A stretch of DNA of 19,925 bases, taken from contig DKCV01000009.1 in the NCBI GenBank assembly GCA_002449265.1, positions 1-19,925 of the forward strand, given 5' to 3'. Source of the DNA: Caryophanales bacterium UBA6865. GTDB taxonomy: Bacteria > Bacillota_I > Bacilli_A > RFN20 > CAG-826. Made by a program: the position numbers and the translations under genes. Under the pieces are notes generated by a model. That model was given only the letters and a program-made list of their open reading frames with translations, did no database searches and had not been told where the DNA came from. Positions 8,297-15,352 of this stretch are shown in pieces. The first letter of the stretch is position 1, and every line of letters starts with the position of its first letter.

Positions 8297-9135
8297 AAGT
8301 TACCTCCCCTAGCCTCTGCCGCATCGCTTCCAGAGAAACGATGAGTCAAAAGCATGCTGACACCGATAATAAAGAGCATGATAAGGGCCATGAAGCTCCC
8401 TTCGCTCCATTGGGAATTGGTGAAGTTAAGATAAATCGAATTGCCGAATAATGTGATTTTGCCTTCGCTTAACGTATCGCTAATGACGTAGGAACTCATA
8501 ACGGGCATAAATACCATCTCTGCGGCGCTAACAATGCCAGGGAGAGACTGAGGGAGAACGCTTTTAATGAAGGTTTGAAAAGGGTTAGCCCCTAAATCCG
8601 CTGCCGCTTCAACTTGTGATTTATCAAGTTTGAGCATTGTTGTATACAAAGGAAGAATCGTAAACGGCAAATAGTTATAGACCATTCCGATCAAGGTAGC
8701 CGCCCAAGGATGGTCGCCACCCGCTAAGCCAATCCAAAGGAGCAAGTCACGGGTTGCTCCAGTGCGGATAACGAAATTGATCCACATCGGCATGATAAAT
8801 AGAAGAACAAGAACAGCGTTTTTGTTGTATTTCCGGTTTGCTAGGAAATAGGCTGCTGGATAACCAAGCAATAAGCAGATGATTGTTGTCTGTAATCCGA
8901 CAAATAAGGACATAAGCAATACATTCCATTTGCTCGCAGTCGTAAAGAAACTAACGACAGCCGCGAATGAGAAATTGCCATTACCATCCGTAAAGGCATA
9001 CCAAACGATAAGTAAAAGCGGAACAATGACAAATAGTAGCAAGAATAGAGCGTAAGGTATTGCTAGGTTTTTCCGCTTTAAGGCGAAGAAAGAGGCGAGC
9101 CTCCCCTTTCTTTCTTCTTTAGTCAGTGACTTCAT
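8290..9135 (-). CDS. potB: Spermidine/putrescine ABC transporter permease PotB
   Basis: Membrane permease partner of PotC, 281 residues from the ATG at 9135. It has about six TM helices, and the EAA loop EAAADLGANPFQTFIKSVLP is clearly visible. The reading frame is open upstream to a TTG at 9183, which would add 16 Lys/Ser-rich residues and extend the overlap with potA to 65 bases. I prefer the internal ATG because it gives a normal N-terminus and a 17-base overlap. Neither start has a convincing Shine-Dalgarno sequence, so coupled translation from potA is likely. Function is sure; the exact start is not. Confidence 0.92.
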   Translation of the reverse strand: MKSLTKEERKGRLASFFALKRKNLAIPYALFLLLFVIVPLLLIVWYAFTDGNGNFSFAAVVSFFTTASKWNVLLMSLFVGLQTTIICLLLGYPAAYFLANRKYNKNAVLVLLFIMPMWINFVIRTGATRDLLLWIGLAGGDHPWAATLIGMVYNYLPFTILPLYTTMLKLDKSQVEAAADLGANPFQTFIKSVLPQSLPGIVSAAEMVFMPVMSSYVISDTLSEGKITLFGNSIYLNFTNSQWSEGSFMALIMLFIIGVSMLLTHRFSGSDAAEARGGNLW

Positions 9136-10645
9136 AGTTAGAAATGTCTTTTTTGAGTTTGACTTTGAAGCTTTCTTTAGCAATGTCGACGCTCACGACA
9201 TCGTCAAGGTTCCATTCATATGGAGAATTAACGATAAAGTCTTCCTCTTCTTCGGTGCGAATAATGTATTGATAATGGTCGCCTTTATAAACGCTGGAGA
9301 TAATTTTTCCTTGGGCTTTTCCACTTGAAAGGTCATCGCTCATCGAAACGCAATCAAAACCGCACGATAGAGTAATTTCTGCATCGGTTAAATCGTATTT
9401 CTTTTTCGTCTTAGGATCGAACAAATAGCCATCCTCATTGATGATACTTCCCTTTAATAATTGGGTTAAATCGGCATCAAAAGGATCGCTACCAATATAA
9501 ACATGCCCATCTTTATCAATATAAGATTCTCCCCAAATGTTAAGGGAGACATCTTTATGCATGACTTGGAGATTTTCTGGGTCAACGGAAATATAGACCT
9601 TTGTGCCCACTTTTCTCGCTTTATGGTCGCGACACGTCATTTCCGCTTTTCCAATCTCAATGACATAGCTATAGTCTTCGCCTTTGAAGACTGCGCTAGT
9701 AATGGTTCCAGAAACATTCCCGCCTTCTTTTTCGCTTAAAATGACATCCTCAGGGCGGATAACGACATCAACCTTTTCATTGAGCGCAAAATTATCCACG
9801 CAATCCCATTTTGAGCCAAGGAAATGCACTTTCTTTTCCCCGACCATTGTGCCGTTATAGATATTGCTTTCGCCGATGAAGTCAGCGACATAAGCGTTCA
9901 CTGGCTCGTTATAGATATCTTCTGGAGTGCCAACCTGTTGAATTTCGCCATCGCTCATAACGACAATCGTATCGCTCATTGTGAGAGCTTCTTCTTGGTC
10001 GTGGGTAACATAAATAAAGGTAATGCCTAATTTTTTATGCATTTCCTTTAATTCGATTTGCATATCTTTGCGCATCTTATGGTCAAGCGCGCTAAGGGGC
10101 TCATCGAGTAACAAAACTTCTGGCTCTAAAACGATAGCGCGCGCAATCGCAACACGCTGTTGCTGCCCACCCGATAAAGTATTGATATTACGGTCTTCCA
10201 TTTCGCTAAGATCGACAATCTCTAAGGCTTTTGCGACTTTATCATCGATTTCTTTCGCCGAAAGGTGTCTTAGCTTCGTAACTTTCTCGCCCTTACGATT
10301 GGTCGTAGTGACAGGAACCTTCTTCAGTTTAAGACCGAAAGCGACATTATCGTAAACGTCTAAATAAGGAAATAAGGCATAGTGCTGAAAAACCGTATTA
10401 ATCGGCCGCTTATAGGGAGGGAGAGTCGTAATATCCTTCCCATTCAGCAAAATCTTCCCTTTTGTCGGAATATCAAAACCGGCGATCATCCTTAAGGTCG
10501 TGGATTTCCCACAGCCTGAAGGGCCAAGGAGTGTTACAAATTCTCCCTTTTTGATGTCCAAATTAAAATCCTCAACGGCCACAAAACTACCGCCGTCGAA
10601 TTCTTTGCGGACATGCTGTAACGAAATGATGGTATTAGCGTCCAT
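9119..10645 (-). CDS. potA: Spermidine/putrescine ABC transporter ATPase PotA with duplicated C-terminal domain
   Basis: ATPase that powers polyamine import, 508 residues; usual PotA length is about 370. Walker A GPSGCGKS (41-48), Q-loop VFQHYALFP (85-93), signature LSGGQ (157-161), Walker B VLLLDE (177-182) and H-loop His215 are all intact. The segment 109-132 between Q-loop and signature carries a small Lys-rich insert. The C-terminal regulatory region holds one TOBE-like beta domain (about 293-363) and a second, related copy (about 424-496); each contains a matching GxIxSxVxKGxxYxYxI pattern (313-329 and 446-461), separated by about 60 residues. A good GGGAGG site precedes the ATG. It is the first gene of potABCD and has its own promoter. 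Confidence 0.95.
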   Translation of the reverse strand: MDANTIISLQHVRKEFDGGSFVAVEDFNLDIKKGEFVTLLGPSGCGKSTTLRMIAGFDIPTKGKILLNGKDITTLPPYKRPINTVFQHYALFPYLDVYDNVAFGLKLKKVPVTTTNRKGEKVTKLRHLSAKEIDDKVAKALEIVDLSEMEDRNINTLSGGQQQRVAIARAIVLEPEVLLLDEPLSALDHKMRKDMQIELKEMHKKLGITFIYVTHDQEEALTMSDTIVVMSDGEIQQVGTPEDIYNEPVNAYVADFIGESNIYNGTMVGEKKVHFLGSKWDCVDNFALNEKVDVVIRPEDVILSEKEGGNVSGTITSAVFKGEDYSYVIEIGKAEMTCRDHKARKVGTKVYISVDPENLQVMHKDVSLNIWGESYIDKDGHVYIGSDPFDADLTQLLKGSIINEDGYLFDPKTKKKYDLTDAEITLSCGFDCVSMSDDLSSGKAQGKIISSVYKGDHYQYIIRTEEEEDFIVNSPYEWNLDDVVSVDIAKESFKVKLKKDISNYEVTD

Positions 10646-10730
10646 CGCATTGCCTCCCTTTCTCTAAAGAAACAACCAACAAATGCCAAGCGCACCCTCT
10701 CAAAACGAGCAGGCATATTTGACGGCGAAA

Positions 10731-10759
10731 AATATGGACCAAAAAGAACGCAAAATCAA
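10731..10759 (-). promoter_or_regulatory. Candidate promoter of the potABCD operon
   Basis: Minus strand TTGATT, 17 bases, CATATT (four of six -10 matches). The -35 is identical to those of the tRNA-Cys and tRNA-Arg promoters. The predicted leader is about 80 bases; no riboswitch fold was recognised in it. Confidence 0.45.
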
Positions 10760-10983
10760 TAACTTTTTTTAGAATTTTTTCTGCGATGATTTTCGCGAAA
10801 GGAATTTCAAAAAGCGAAAGTTGGCTTTCTTTCGGCCATTTCTAACAAAATTGATGATTTTTCGACTCGAAAAAAATCGTAAAAAATTTGTGAGTTTTTT
10901 TGTGAAAAAAGAAGGTGATTTTTCTTCATTCTTTTTCCTTCGATTTTCTCTCTCGCTTTTCATAGCGACTTTTTGATAAATTC
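10760..10983. other. AT-rich divergent intergenic region
   Basis: The gap between potA and the lipoprotein gene (10646-11017) is 372 bases. Outside the two promoters it holds long A and T runs and no convincing gene. Visible symmetry: a perfect 10-bp palindrome TTTCGCGAAA (10791-10800), an inverted repeat CGAAAG/CTTTCG (10815-10820, 10829-10834), and an imperfect one, GATTTTTCGA near 10855 against TCGAAAAAAATC. Any of these could be operator sites, but in such skewed sequence they may be chance. Confidence 0.5.
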
Positions 10984-11011
10984 TTGACCAATTGTAGTAG
11001 CGGGCTAAACT
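10984..11011 (+). promoter_or_regulatory. Promoter of the thioredoxin-like lipoprotein gene
   Basis: TTGACC (-35), 16 bases, TAAACT (-10). The -10 ends 6 bases before the ATG, so transcription should begin at or next to the start codon, and no Shine-Dalgarno sequence exists. An imperfect inverted repeat GTAGT/ACTAC (10994-10998, 11009-11013) spans the -10 and could be an operator. Confidence 0.6.
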
Positions 11012-11017
11012 ACTTTT

Positions 11018-12205
11018 ATGAACAAAAAACCACTGCTTTTATTTTTATCAATTGGGACGACGCTTTTATCTCTATCTTCTTGCTCGCCAAAGCAAGAAAA
11101 CGTTTCCCCAATCGTGCTCCCTTATGGGAACTTATTTGACTCTTCTTTGAAGGAAGAAGAAACCTTTAAGAAAATCACCTATAGCGAGTTTTCTTCGATG
11201 GTGAAAGAAAACGATGGATCTGGCTCAAATTACGAATCTTTCTTTTTAGTGGTTCGCGGATCAAGCGAAACATGTCGCTGCTGGATGAATGTACGGGAGA
11301 ATTTGACTCACTACATGAAGAAGAAAAATCTATTAACTTATTATTTAACGCTTAATGATGATTTTGAAATCAATGGGAAAGAACGTGATTATAAAGGGTT
11401 AAATCTAAAGAAAGGCGAGCAAACCATCGCCATATTCGAAAATGGAACGCTAAAGCAGCAAATGAACTTAACCGAAGAAAGCGAATATAGTAAGAACTAC
11501 GACAAATTCGAAACCTATCTTGATGCTCGTTTAAAAGTTGGTAACGTTCTTTATATTAATAAGAAACAATTGGATACCCTTTATGAAAAGGGGGATGGGG
11601 CCCCATTCTTTGTGGTTGGCTTTACGCGTAGTAGCTGCCCAGATTGCACTTATATTAATCATCACCGCCTTAAAGAAATCGCCTCTAGCGAGGAATATCG
11701 CGTAAGTTATTTATTCGATTGTGACACGGAAGGCGTAAGGCTATACAAAGGCGAGGAAGCAAAAGCCAATGGCAGCGAAAACGCTAAAATTGCTTACCAA
11801 AATTGGATAACGTTCAAAAACGATCATGGCTTAAGCAACGTTAAAAACAAGGAACTAGGATACGAGGAAGGATACGTCCCCACTTGGACTAAGAATCATC
11901 CTGGCTTAGCCAAAATCGAGTCAATCAAAGACATGTTTGTTTGGGGCAATGACTCTATCATTAAAAACGGCGAAACTTACGAAGTGGGCACCACTTATTT
12001 TGATGGTTCTAGAGAACATGAATTTCTTAGTGATGAAAATATCTTAAAAAAGTCAAACGTGGAAGAAACGAATCTAAAAGGCTTAAAAGTAGATAAAAAC
12101 GAGCTTGAATTTGTTGGGGATACCCCTTATTGGAGTCACGAAGGAAACGCAAAATACGAAGATCCGTTATTGACCGCTTTTTTCAATTATTACTCTGCCA
12201 AATAA
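11018..12205 (+). CDS. Lipoprotein with two thioredoxin-like segments (CxC and CPDC)
   Basis: A 395-residue predicted surface lipoprotein. A signal peptide (1-21) ends in the lipobox LSSC, with Cys22 as the lipidation site. The first segment (about 50-170) has a strand followed by ETCRCW (Cys86, Cys88) and an amphipathic helix, as in a thioredoxin active site but with CxC spacing. The second (about 175-335) has FVVGFTRSSCPDC, a CxxC active site at Cys207/Cys210, a Cys at 235 (FDCDTEG), and YVPTW (286-290), which looks like the cis-Pro loop of the thioredoxin fold. A role in extracytoplasmic thiol-disulfide exchange is likely, but the direction (oxidase or reductase) and partners are unknown. 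It stands alone between divergent and convergent neighbours. No ribosome site precedes the ATG. Confidence 0.8.
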   Translation: MNKKPLLLFLSIGTTLLSLSSCSPKQENVSPIVLPYGNLFDSSLKEEETFKKITYSEFSSMVKENDGSGSNYESFFLVVRGSSETCRCWMNVRENLTHYMKKKNLLTYYLTLNDDFEINGKERDYKGLNLKKGEQTIAIFENGTLKQQMNLTEESEYSKNYDKFETYLDARLKVGNVLYINKKQLDTLYEKGDGAPFFVVGFTRSSCPDCTYINHHRLKEIASSEEYRVSYLFDCDTEGVRLYKGEEAKANGSENAKIAYQNWITFKNDHGLSNVKNKELGYEEGYVPTWTKNHPGLAKIESIKDMFVWGNDSIIKNGETYEVGTTYFDGSREHEFLSDENILKKSNVEETNLKGLKVDKNELEFVGDTPYWSHEGNAKYEDPLLTAFFNYYSAK

Positions 12206-12206
12206 T

Positions 12207-12230
12207 AAAAAACTAGTTCCGAAGAACTAG
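12207..12230 (-). terminator. Bidirectional terminator between the lipoprotein and rubredoxin-like genes
   Basis: A perfect 7-bp stem CTAGTTC/GAACTAG with a 4-base CGAA (TTCG on minus) tetraloop. The minus strand follows with TTTTTT and the plus strand with CCTTTATAT, so it is strongest for the minus gene but can serve both convergent genes. Confidence 0.88.
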
Positions 12231-12255
12231 CCTTTATATCGTCATGTTGATGAGG

Positions 12256-12390
12256 TTATTTTTCAATGTCGTTCCCGTTTTCGTCAACTGGAACAAGAAG
12301 AGAAAAATCAGCGCCACAAATTGGGCATGGCTCGCCTTCTTCTACTTCAACGATTTGCCCGCAGATGGTGCAGCGATACTTTTTGGCCAT
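12256..12390 (-). CDS. Small rubredoxin-like / zinc-ribbon protein
   Basis: A 44-residue protein with two CxxC knuckles, CTICG (Cys7, Cys10) and CPICG (Cys22, Cys25), in the arrangement of the rubredoxin-like domain at the C-terminus of rubrerythrins. It probably binds one iron or zinc. No di-iron rubrerythrin domain is attached or adjacent, so it may be a free-standing electron carrier or simply a zinc ribbon. The start is set by AGGAGGG 9 bases before the ATG; an in-frame upstream ATG at 12438 lies above the promoter and is rejected. The C-terminus is acidic. Fold call good, role unknown. Confidence 0.85.
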   Translation of the reverse strand: MAKKYRCTICGQIVEVEEGEPCPICGADFSLLVPVDENGNDIEK

Positions 12391-12414
12391 AGTTTTAGCC
12401 CTCCTATTATTTTG

Positions 12415-12442
12415 ATTATAAATCGTTTCTTTCCTCACTCAA
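12415..12442 (-). promoter_or_regulatory. Promoter of the rubredoxin-like gene
   Basis: Minus strand TTGAGT, 16 bases, perfect TATAAT, in the gap after pepC. The leader is about 18 bases and holds the AGGAGGG ribosome site. Confidence 0.65.
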
Positions 12443-12478
12443 AGAAAGACGCATCCATAAAATTAAATGAAGAGTAAA

Positions 12479-13828
12479 TCAATCCGCCAAAGTGCCCATT
12501 GGGTCCCAAGGATTTAAATGAATTGGTTGAGCAAGGGCTGCTTTCTTTTCTTCCTCATTAAGATATTCTTTGCGAATGACAGCTTGATAGACGAATTTAT
12601 CAAACCAAGAAGCGCTCATAACGTAATATCCTTTTAGACCATTTTCCTCACCCCAACTATTCTCGATTTTGTAGCGGTTTATCTTATGATTCGCATCTAG
12701 ATTGACCCCTACAATCACCATCGCGTGATTCATCGCACTATTCCAATAATCGAGCATATCGCCTTTTTCAAATTCCAAAGGGAATCCTAAAACGCTATGG
12801 TAATCAAGCGCTTTATCGTCCCAAGCAATGCCAAGGCGGTCACGGTAAAAGGAAACATCGCTCCCAAACCATACCGGATGATTATTTTTGAGCTGCGTAA
12901 CAATAAGCTCTTTCATTCTTTCCATCGGAAGATTGAGGTGATTGATAGCCTTTCCTTCAATCACGTTTCCTAAATAATCAATTGTGAAATTCTTCATGAA
13001 AGGTTTATCGGATGTTGGAGAATTGATGATGGATTGATATTCGTCGATTTCTTTCCCAACGTATTTATTGAAGAAAGATAACGGGGTGAATTTTCCTTCA
13101 TTATGATATTTCCCTTTTTCATCAACGTATTCGAAGACGAATTCTTTCGGAGGAACGCCGAAAGCGTTTAGGAACATCGCATAGATCTCTTTCATCGCTT
13201 TATCTTTTTCTATGCGAATTTCGTCCATTTTTCCTAGTGCATAAAGCTTATGGGCATCACTAGCGAAATGACGAATCCTCGCGTTCAGAACCATATCGAG
13301 TTCACGGGTGTTATTGGATTGAAAGGTTTCTGGGAATGCACTTTGTGGAAGCAAACCGTATTTCTTTACGAGATTCACGAACATATCCCATTGGCCACCA
13401 TCGCTCACTGGTTCATGTAGAATGTGGGATAAAAGGCGGTCATCATGTTCTTTAGCTATAAGGGAGATAATCGATTCAAGGGCAAAATTCGCTTTTTCGA
13501 TTTTGTCAAAAAGAGAAATGTAATTTTGGCTTAATTCAAATTTGCTCATTTTGAGCTTTTCATTCACGATTTCGCGAAGGATATTTAGTCCGGCGAAAAT
13601 CCAGCAACGCCCACTTGCCTTTTGATTTGCAGCAGGCATGGTTTTTACTTCAATGGAGAAAGATGGATTCTCCAATAATAAGGAAGAAGAATCATAAATC
13701 ACTTCGCTTAGCGCGTGGCGGGAAAGCGCGTGACGGATGATTGTGTTCTTCTTGTCGCTAAGATATTCGTTAAAGATACGATCCTCTTTTTCATTTGTTA
13801 ATGCTTTCGCTTCAATATTTTTATCCAT
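12479..13828 (-). CDS. pepC: Aminopeptidase C (bleomycin hydrolase family, peptidase C1B)
   Basis: Cytosolic cysteine aminopeptidase, 449 residues from the ATG at 13828, matching the usual length of about 445. The catalytic set is visible: Gln69 and Cys75 in NQKASGRCWIFA, His368 in MNHAMVIVGV and Asn390 in KIENSWG. The C-terminus NPWDPMGTLAD resembles that of PepC, whose tail reaches into the active site and enforces aminopeptidase specificity; family members form barrel hexamers. The chosen ATG follows AGAGG at 7 bases; an upstream in-frame start at 13876 overlaps the probable promoter. It is divergent from pepT, and the pair would trim peptides to free amino acids. Confidence 0.96.
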   Translation of the reverse strand: MDKNIEAKALTNEKEDRIFNEYLSDKKNTIIRHALSRHALSEVIYDSSSLLLENPSFSIEVKTMPAANQKASGRCWIFAGLNILREIVNEKLKMSKFELSQNYISLFDKIEKANFALESIISLIAKEHDDRLLSHILHEPVSDGGQWDMFVNLVKKYGLLPQSAFPETFQSNNTRELDMVLNARIRHFASDAHKLYALGKMDEIRIEKDKAMKEIYAMFLNAFGVPPKEFVFEYVDEKGKYHNEGKFTPLSFFNKYVGKEIDEYQSIINSPTSDKPFMKNFTIDYLGNVIEGKAINHLNLPMERMKELIVTQLKNNHPVWFGSDVSFYRDRLGIAWDDKALDYHSVLGFPLEFEKGDMLDYWNSAMNHAMVIVGVNLDANHKINRYKIENSWGEENGLKGYYVMSASWFDKFVYQAVIRKEYLNEEEKKAALAQPIHLNPWDPMGTLAD

Positions 13829-13846
13829 AAATAGACCTCTATTGCT

Positions 13847-13876
13847 TGTATATTCTATGCTCCTTCTTGTTACCAA
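13847..13876 (-). promoter_or_regulatory. Candidate promoter of pepC
   Basis: Minus strand TTGGTA, 18 bases, TATACA. Each hexamer matches consensus at four of six positions, and the predicted leader of about 12 bases includes AGAGG only marginally, so this is tentative. Confidence 0.3.
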
Positions 13877-13896
13877 TAAAGATACATTCTTGAATT

Positions 13897-13916
13897 GAGT
13901 TAGTTTTCTCTAACTC
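13897..13916. repeat. Inverted repeat between pepC and pepT
   Basis: A perfect 7-bp inverted repeat GAGTTAG/CTAACTC with a 6-base T/C spacer, in the middle of the divergent region and upstream of both promoters. No T-run follows in either direction, so it is not a terminator. A shared operator is possible. Confidence 0.6.
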
Positions 13917-13983
13917 TCATGTCTTCTTCTAGCGTATGCGCGCGAATTAGAGTAAAATTGCCCTCGAAAGAAGGCGAAAAAGA

Positions 13984-15183
13984 ATGAATGAATCAATCGA
14001 ACGCTTCATCCGCTACGTGAAAGTGGATACGCAAAGTAATGATAATAGTAGCTTAACTCCTAGTGATCCAAAGGAATTAAACCTTAGTAAATTGCTCCTC
14101 AAAGAACTCAAAGAAATGGGGATTGATGGCGAAATCGACGAATATGGAAGACTCTATGCCCATTTAGATGGCGAAAAAGGTTTAGACAGAATTGGCTTAA
14201 ATTCGCATGTCGACACAGCCTTAGAATGTTCTGGTAAAGACGTGAAGCCACAATATATCGCCAATTATGATGGAGGCACGATTCGTCTAAACGATACTTA
14301 TTCGTTGTCGCCCAAAGAATTCCCTTCTTTAGCCCGTCATATCGGCGAAGATTTAATCGTGACAAGCGGGGATACCTTACTTGGGGGCGACGATAAGGCG
14401 GGGATTGCCATTATCATGAGCGCGCTCCATTATTTTGTAACCCATAAAGAAACTAAGCACCACCCAATTTCGATTTTATTCACTCCTGATGAAGAAATCG
14501 GAAGAGGCCCTGAGCACTTTAATCGTGAAAAATTCGGTGCGGATTACGCCTATACGATAGATGGGGATTACATTGACCAAATCGATATTGAGACTTTTAA
14601 TGCCTCACACGCTGATATAACGATACACGGCATTTCCATTCACCCAGGAGAAGCCAAAGGCAAAATGGTGAATGCTTCGCGTCTCATTGGAAAATTCGAT
14701 TCCTTACTAAGCCCGACTGAAAGACCGGAATTAACCGATGGTCACGAGGGGTTTAATCATCTCGTCTCCGCGAGTGGAACGGTAGATGAAGCCTCTCTCC
14801 ACTACATCATCCGTAATCACGATCGAGCGAAGCTAGAAAAACAAAAGCAAGAATTCCTATTGGCGAGAGAAAAACTTCTCGCAAAATATCCAGGCATTCA
14901 AATTGAACTCACGATAAAAGACGATTATCGAAATATGTACGAAGTTCTAAAAGACGATGACCGTGCAATCAAACACGCAGAAAAAGTCTATCGTTCTTTA
15001 GGGATTAACCCAAAACACGTTCCAATTCGCGGTGGGACGGATGGAGCTTCTTTCTCTTTTATGGGTTGCCCTACACCAAATTTAGGGACGGGTTCCTATA
15101 ATCACCATGGAAGATTCGAATATCTTTCCGTATCCGATTTTGAGAAAATGATTGAAATCGTCATCGCCTTACTGAAAGCATAA
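13984..15183 (+). CDS. pepT: Peptidase T (tripeptide aminopeptidase, M20B)
   Basis: Cytosolic di-zinc tripeptidase removing the N-terminal residue of tripeptides, 399 residues (family about 410). Visible motifs: SHVDTA (His75, Asp77), LLGGDDKAG (bridging Asp136), the TPDEEIGRG catalytic/metal pair (Glu170, Glu171), TIDGD (191-195), HPGEAKGKMVNA, and the C-terminal RGGTDGASFSFMG and YNHHGRFEY, which carries the last metal His. AAAGAAGG lies about 8 bases before the ATG. A TAAAAT at 13953-13958 could be its -10, but no good -35 accompanies it. It ends in a terminator-like hairpin shared with tRNA-Gln. Confidence 0.97.
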   Translation: MNESIERFIRYVKVDTQSNDNSSLTPSDPKELNLSKLLLKELKEMGIDGEIDEYGRLYAHLDGEKGLDRIGLNSHVDTALECSGKDVKPQYIANYDGGTIRLNDTYSLSPKEFPSLARHIGEDLIVTSGDTLLGGDDKAGIAIIMSALHYFVTHKETKHHPISILFTPDEEIGRGPEHFNREKFGADYAYTIDGDYIDQIDIETFNASHADITIHGISIHPGEAKGKMVNASRLIGKFDSLLSPTERPELTDGHEGFNHLVSASGTVDEASLHYIIRNHDRAKLEKQKQEFLLAREKLLAKYPGIQIELTIKDDYRNMYEVLKDDDRAIKHAEKVYRSLGINPKHVPIRGGTDGASFSFMGCPTPNLGTGSYNHHGRFEYLSVSDFEKMIEIVIALLKA

Positions 15184-15205
15184 AAAAGCCAGCGTTTCCG
15201 CTGGC
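15182..15205 (-). terminator. Terminator between convergent pepT and tRNA-Gln
   Basis: A perfect 7-bp GC-rich stem GCCAGCG/CGCTGGC (15188-15194, 15199-15205) with a 4-base loop. T6 follows on the minus strand, and AATCTT only on the plus strand. Strong for tRNA-Gln, weaker for pepT. Confidence 0.9.
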
Positions 15206-15217
15206 AATCTTACAAAT

Positions 15218-15292
15218 TGGCTGGGGTGACTGGGATCGGACCAGTGCATCTCGGATTCAGAGTCCGATGCCTTACCACTTGGCTACACCCCA
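15218..15292 (-). tRNA. tRNA-Gln(CUG)
   Basis: Acceptor TGGGGTG/CACCCCA (15286-15292 with 15222-15228), discriminator G, encoded CCA at 15218-15220. The anticodon stem TCGGA/TCCGA holds the loop CTCTGAA, giving anticodon CTG. The T-loop reads TCCGATC, with C where the almost universal U55 is expected. The rest of the cloverleaf is sound. Confidence 0.95.
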
Positions 15293-15295
15293 ATT

Positions 15296-15324
15296 TTGCA
15301 AGGATTATTCTACAACGATTCAAT
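15296..15324 (+). promoter_or_regulatory. Candidate promoter of udk
   Basis: TTGCAA, 17 bases, TTCAAT, overlapping the divergent tRNA-Gln promoter. The predicted leader of about 22 bases contains the AAAAGGAG ribosome site. Confidence 0.35.
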
Positions 15325-15334
15325 AGTTGAGCAA
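15307..15334 (-). promoter_or_regulatory. Candidate promoter of tRNA-Gln
   Basis: Minus strand TTGCTC, 16 bases, TAGAAT. The predicted start is about 8 bases before the mature tRNA 5' end. Confidence 0.45.
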
Positions 15335-15352
15335 GCAAAAAGGAGAAAAAGA

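Noticed and set aside
9136..9183. N-terminal extension of PotB from a TTG codon
   Set aside because: It has no ribosome site and adds a non-conserved Lys/Ser stretch inside potA; the ATG at 9135 gives a normal PotB.
10769..10963. 64-codon minus-strand frame in the potA upstream region
   Set aside because: The product is a Lys/Arg/Phe-rich string that follows from A and T runs, with no ribosome site or recognisable fold, and it lies in the promoter region.
10731..11017. Possible riboswitch or polyamine-sensing leader before potA
   Set aside because: I looked for conserved multi-stem structure in the leader and found only short A/T symmetries.
12391..12438. 16-residue N-terminal extension of the rubredoxin-like protein
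   Set aside because: Its ATG lies upstream of the TATAAT promoter element, while AGGAGGG clearly marks the ATG at 12390.
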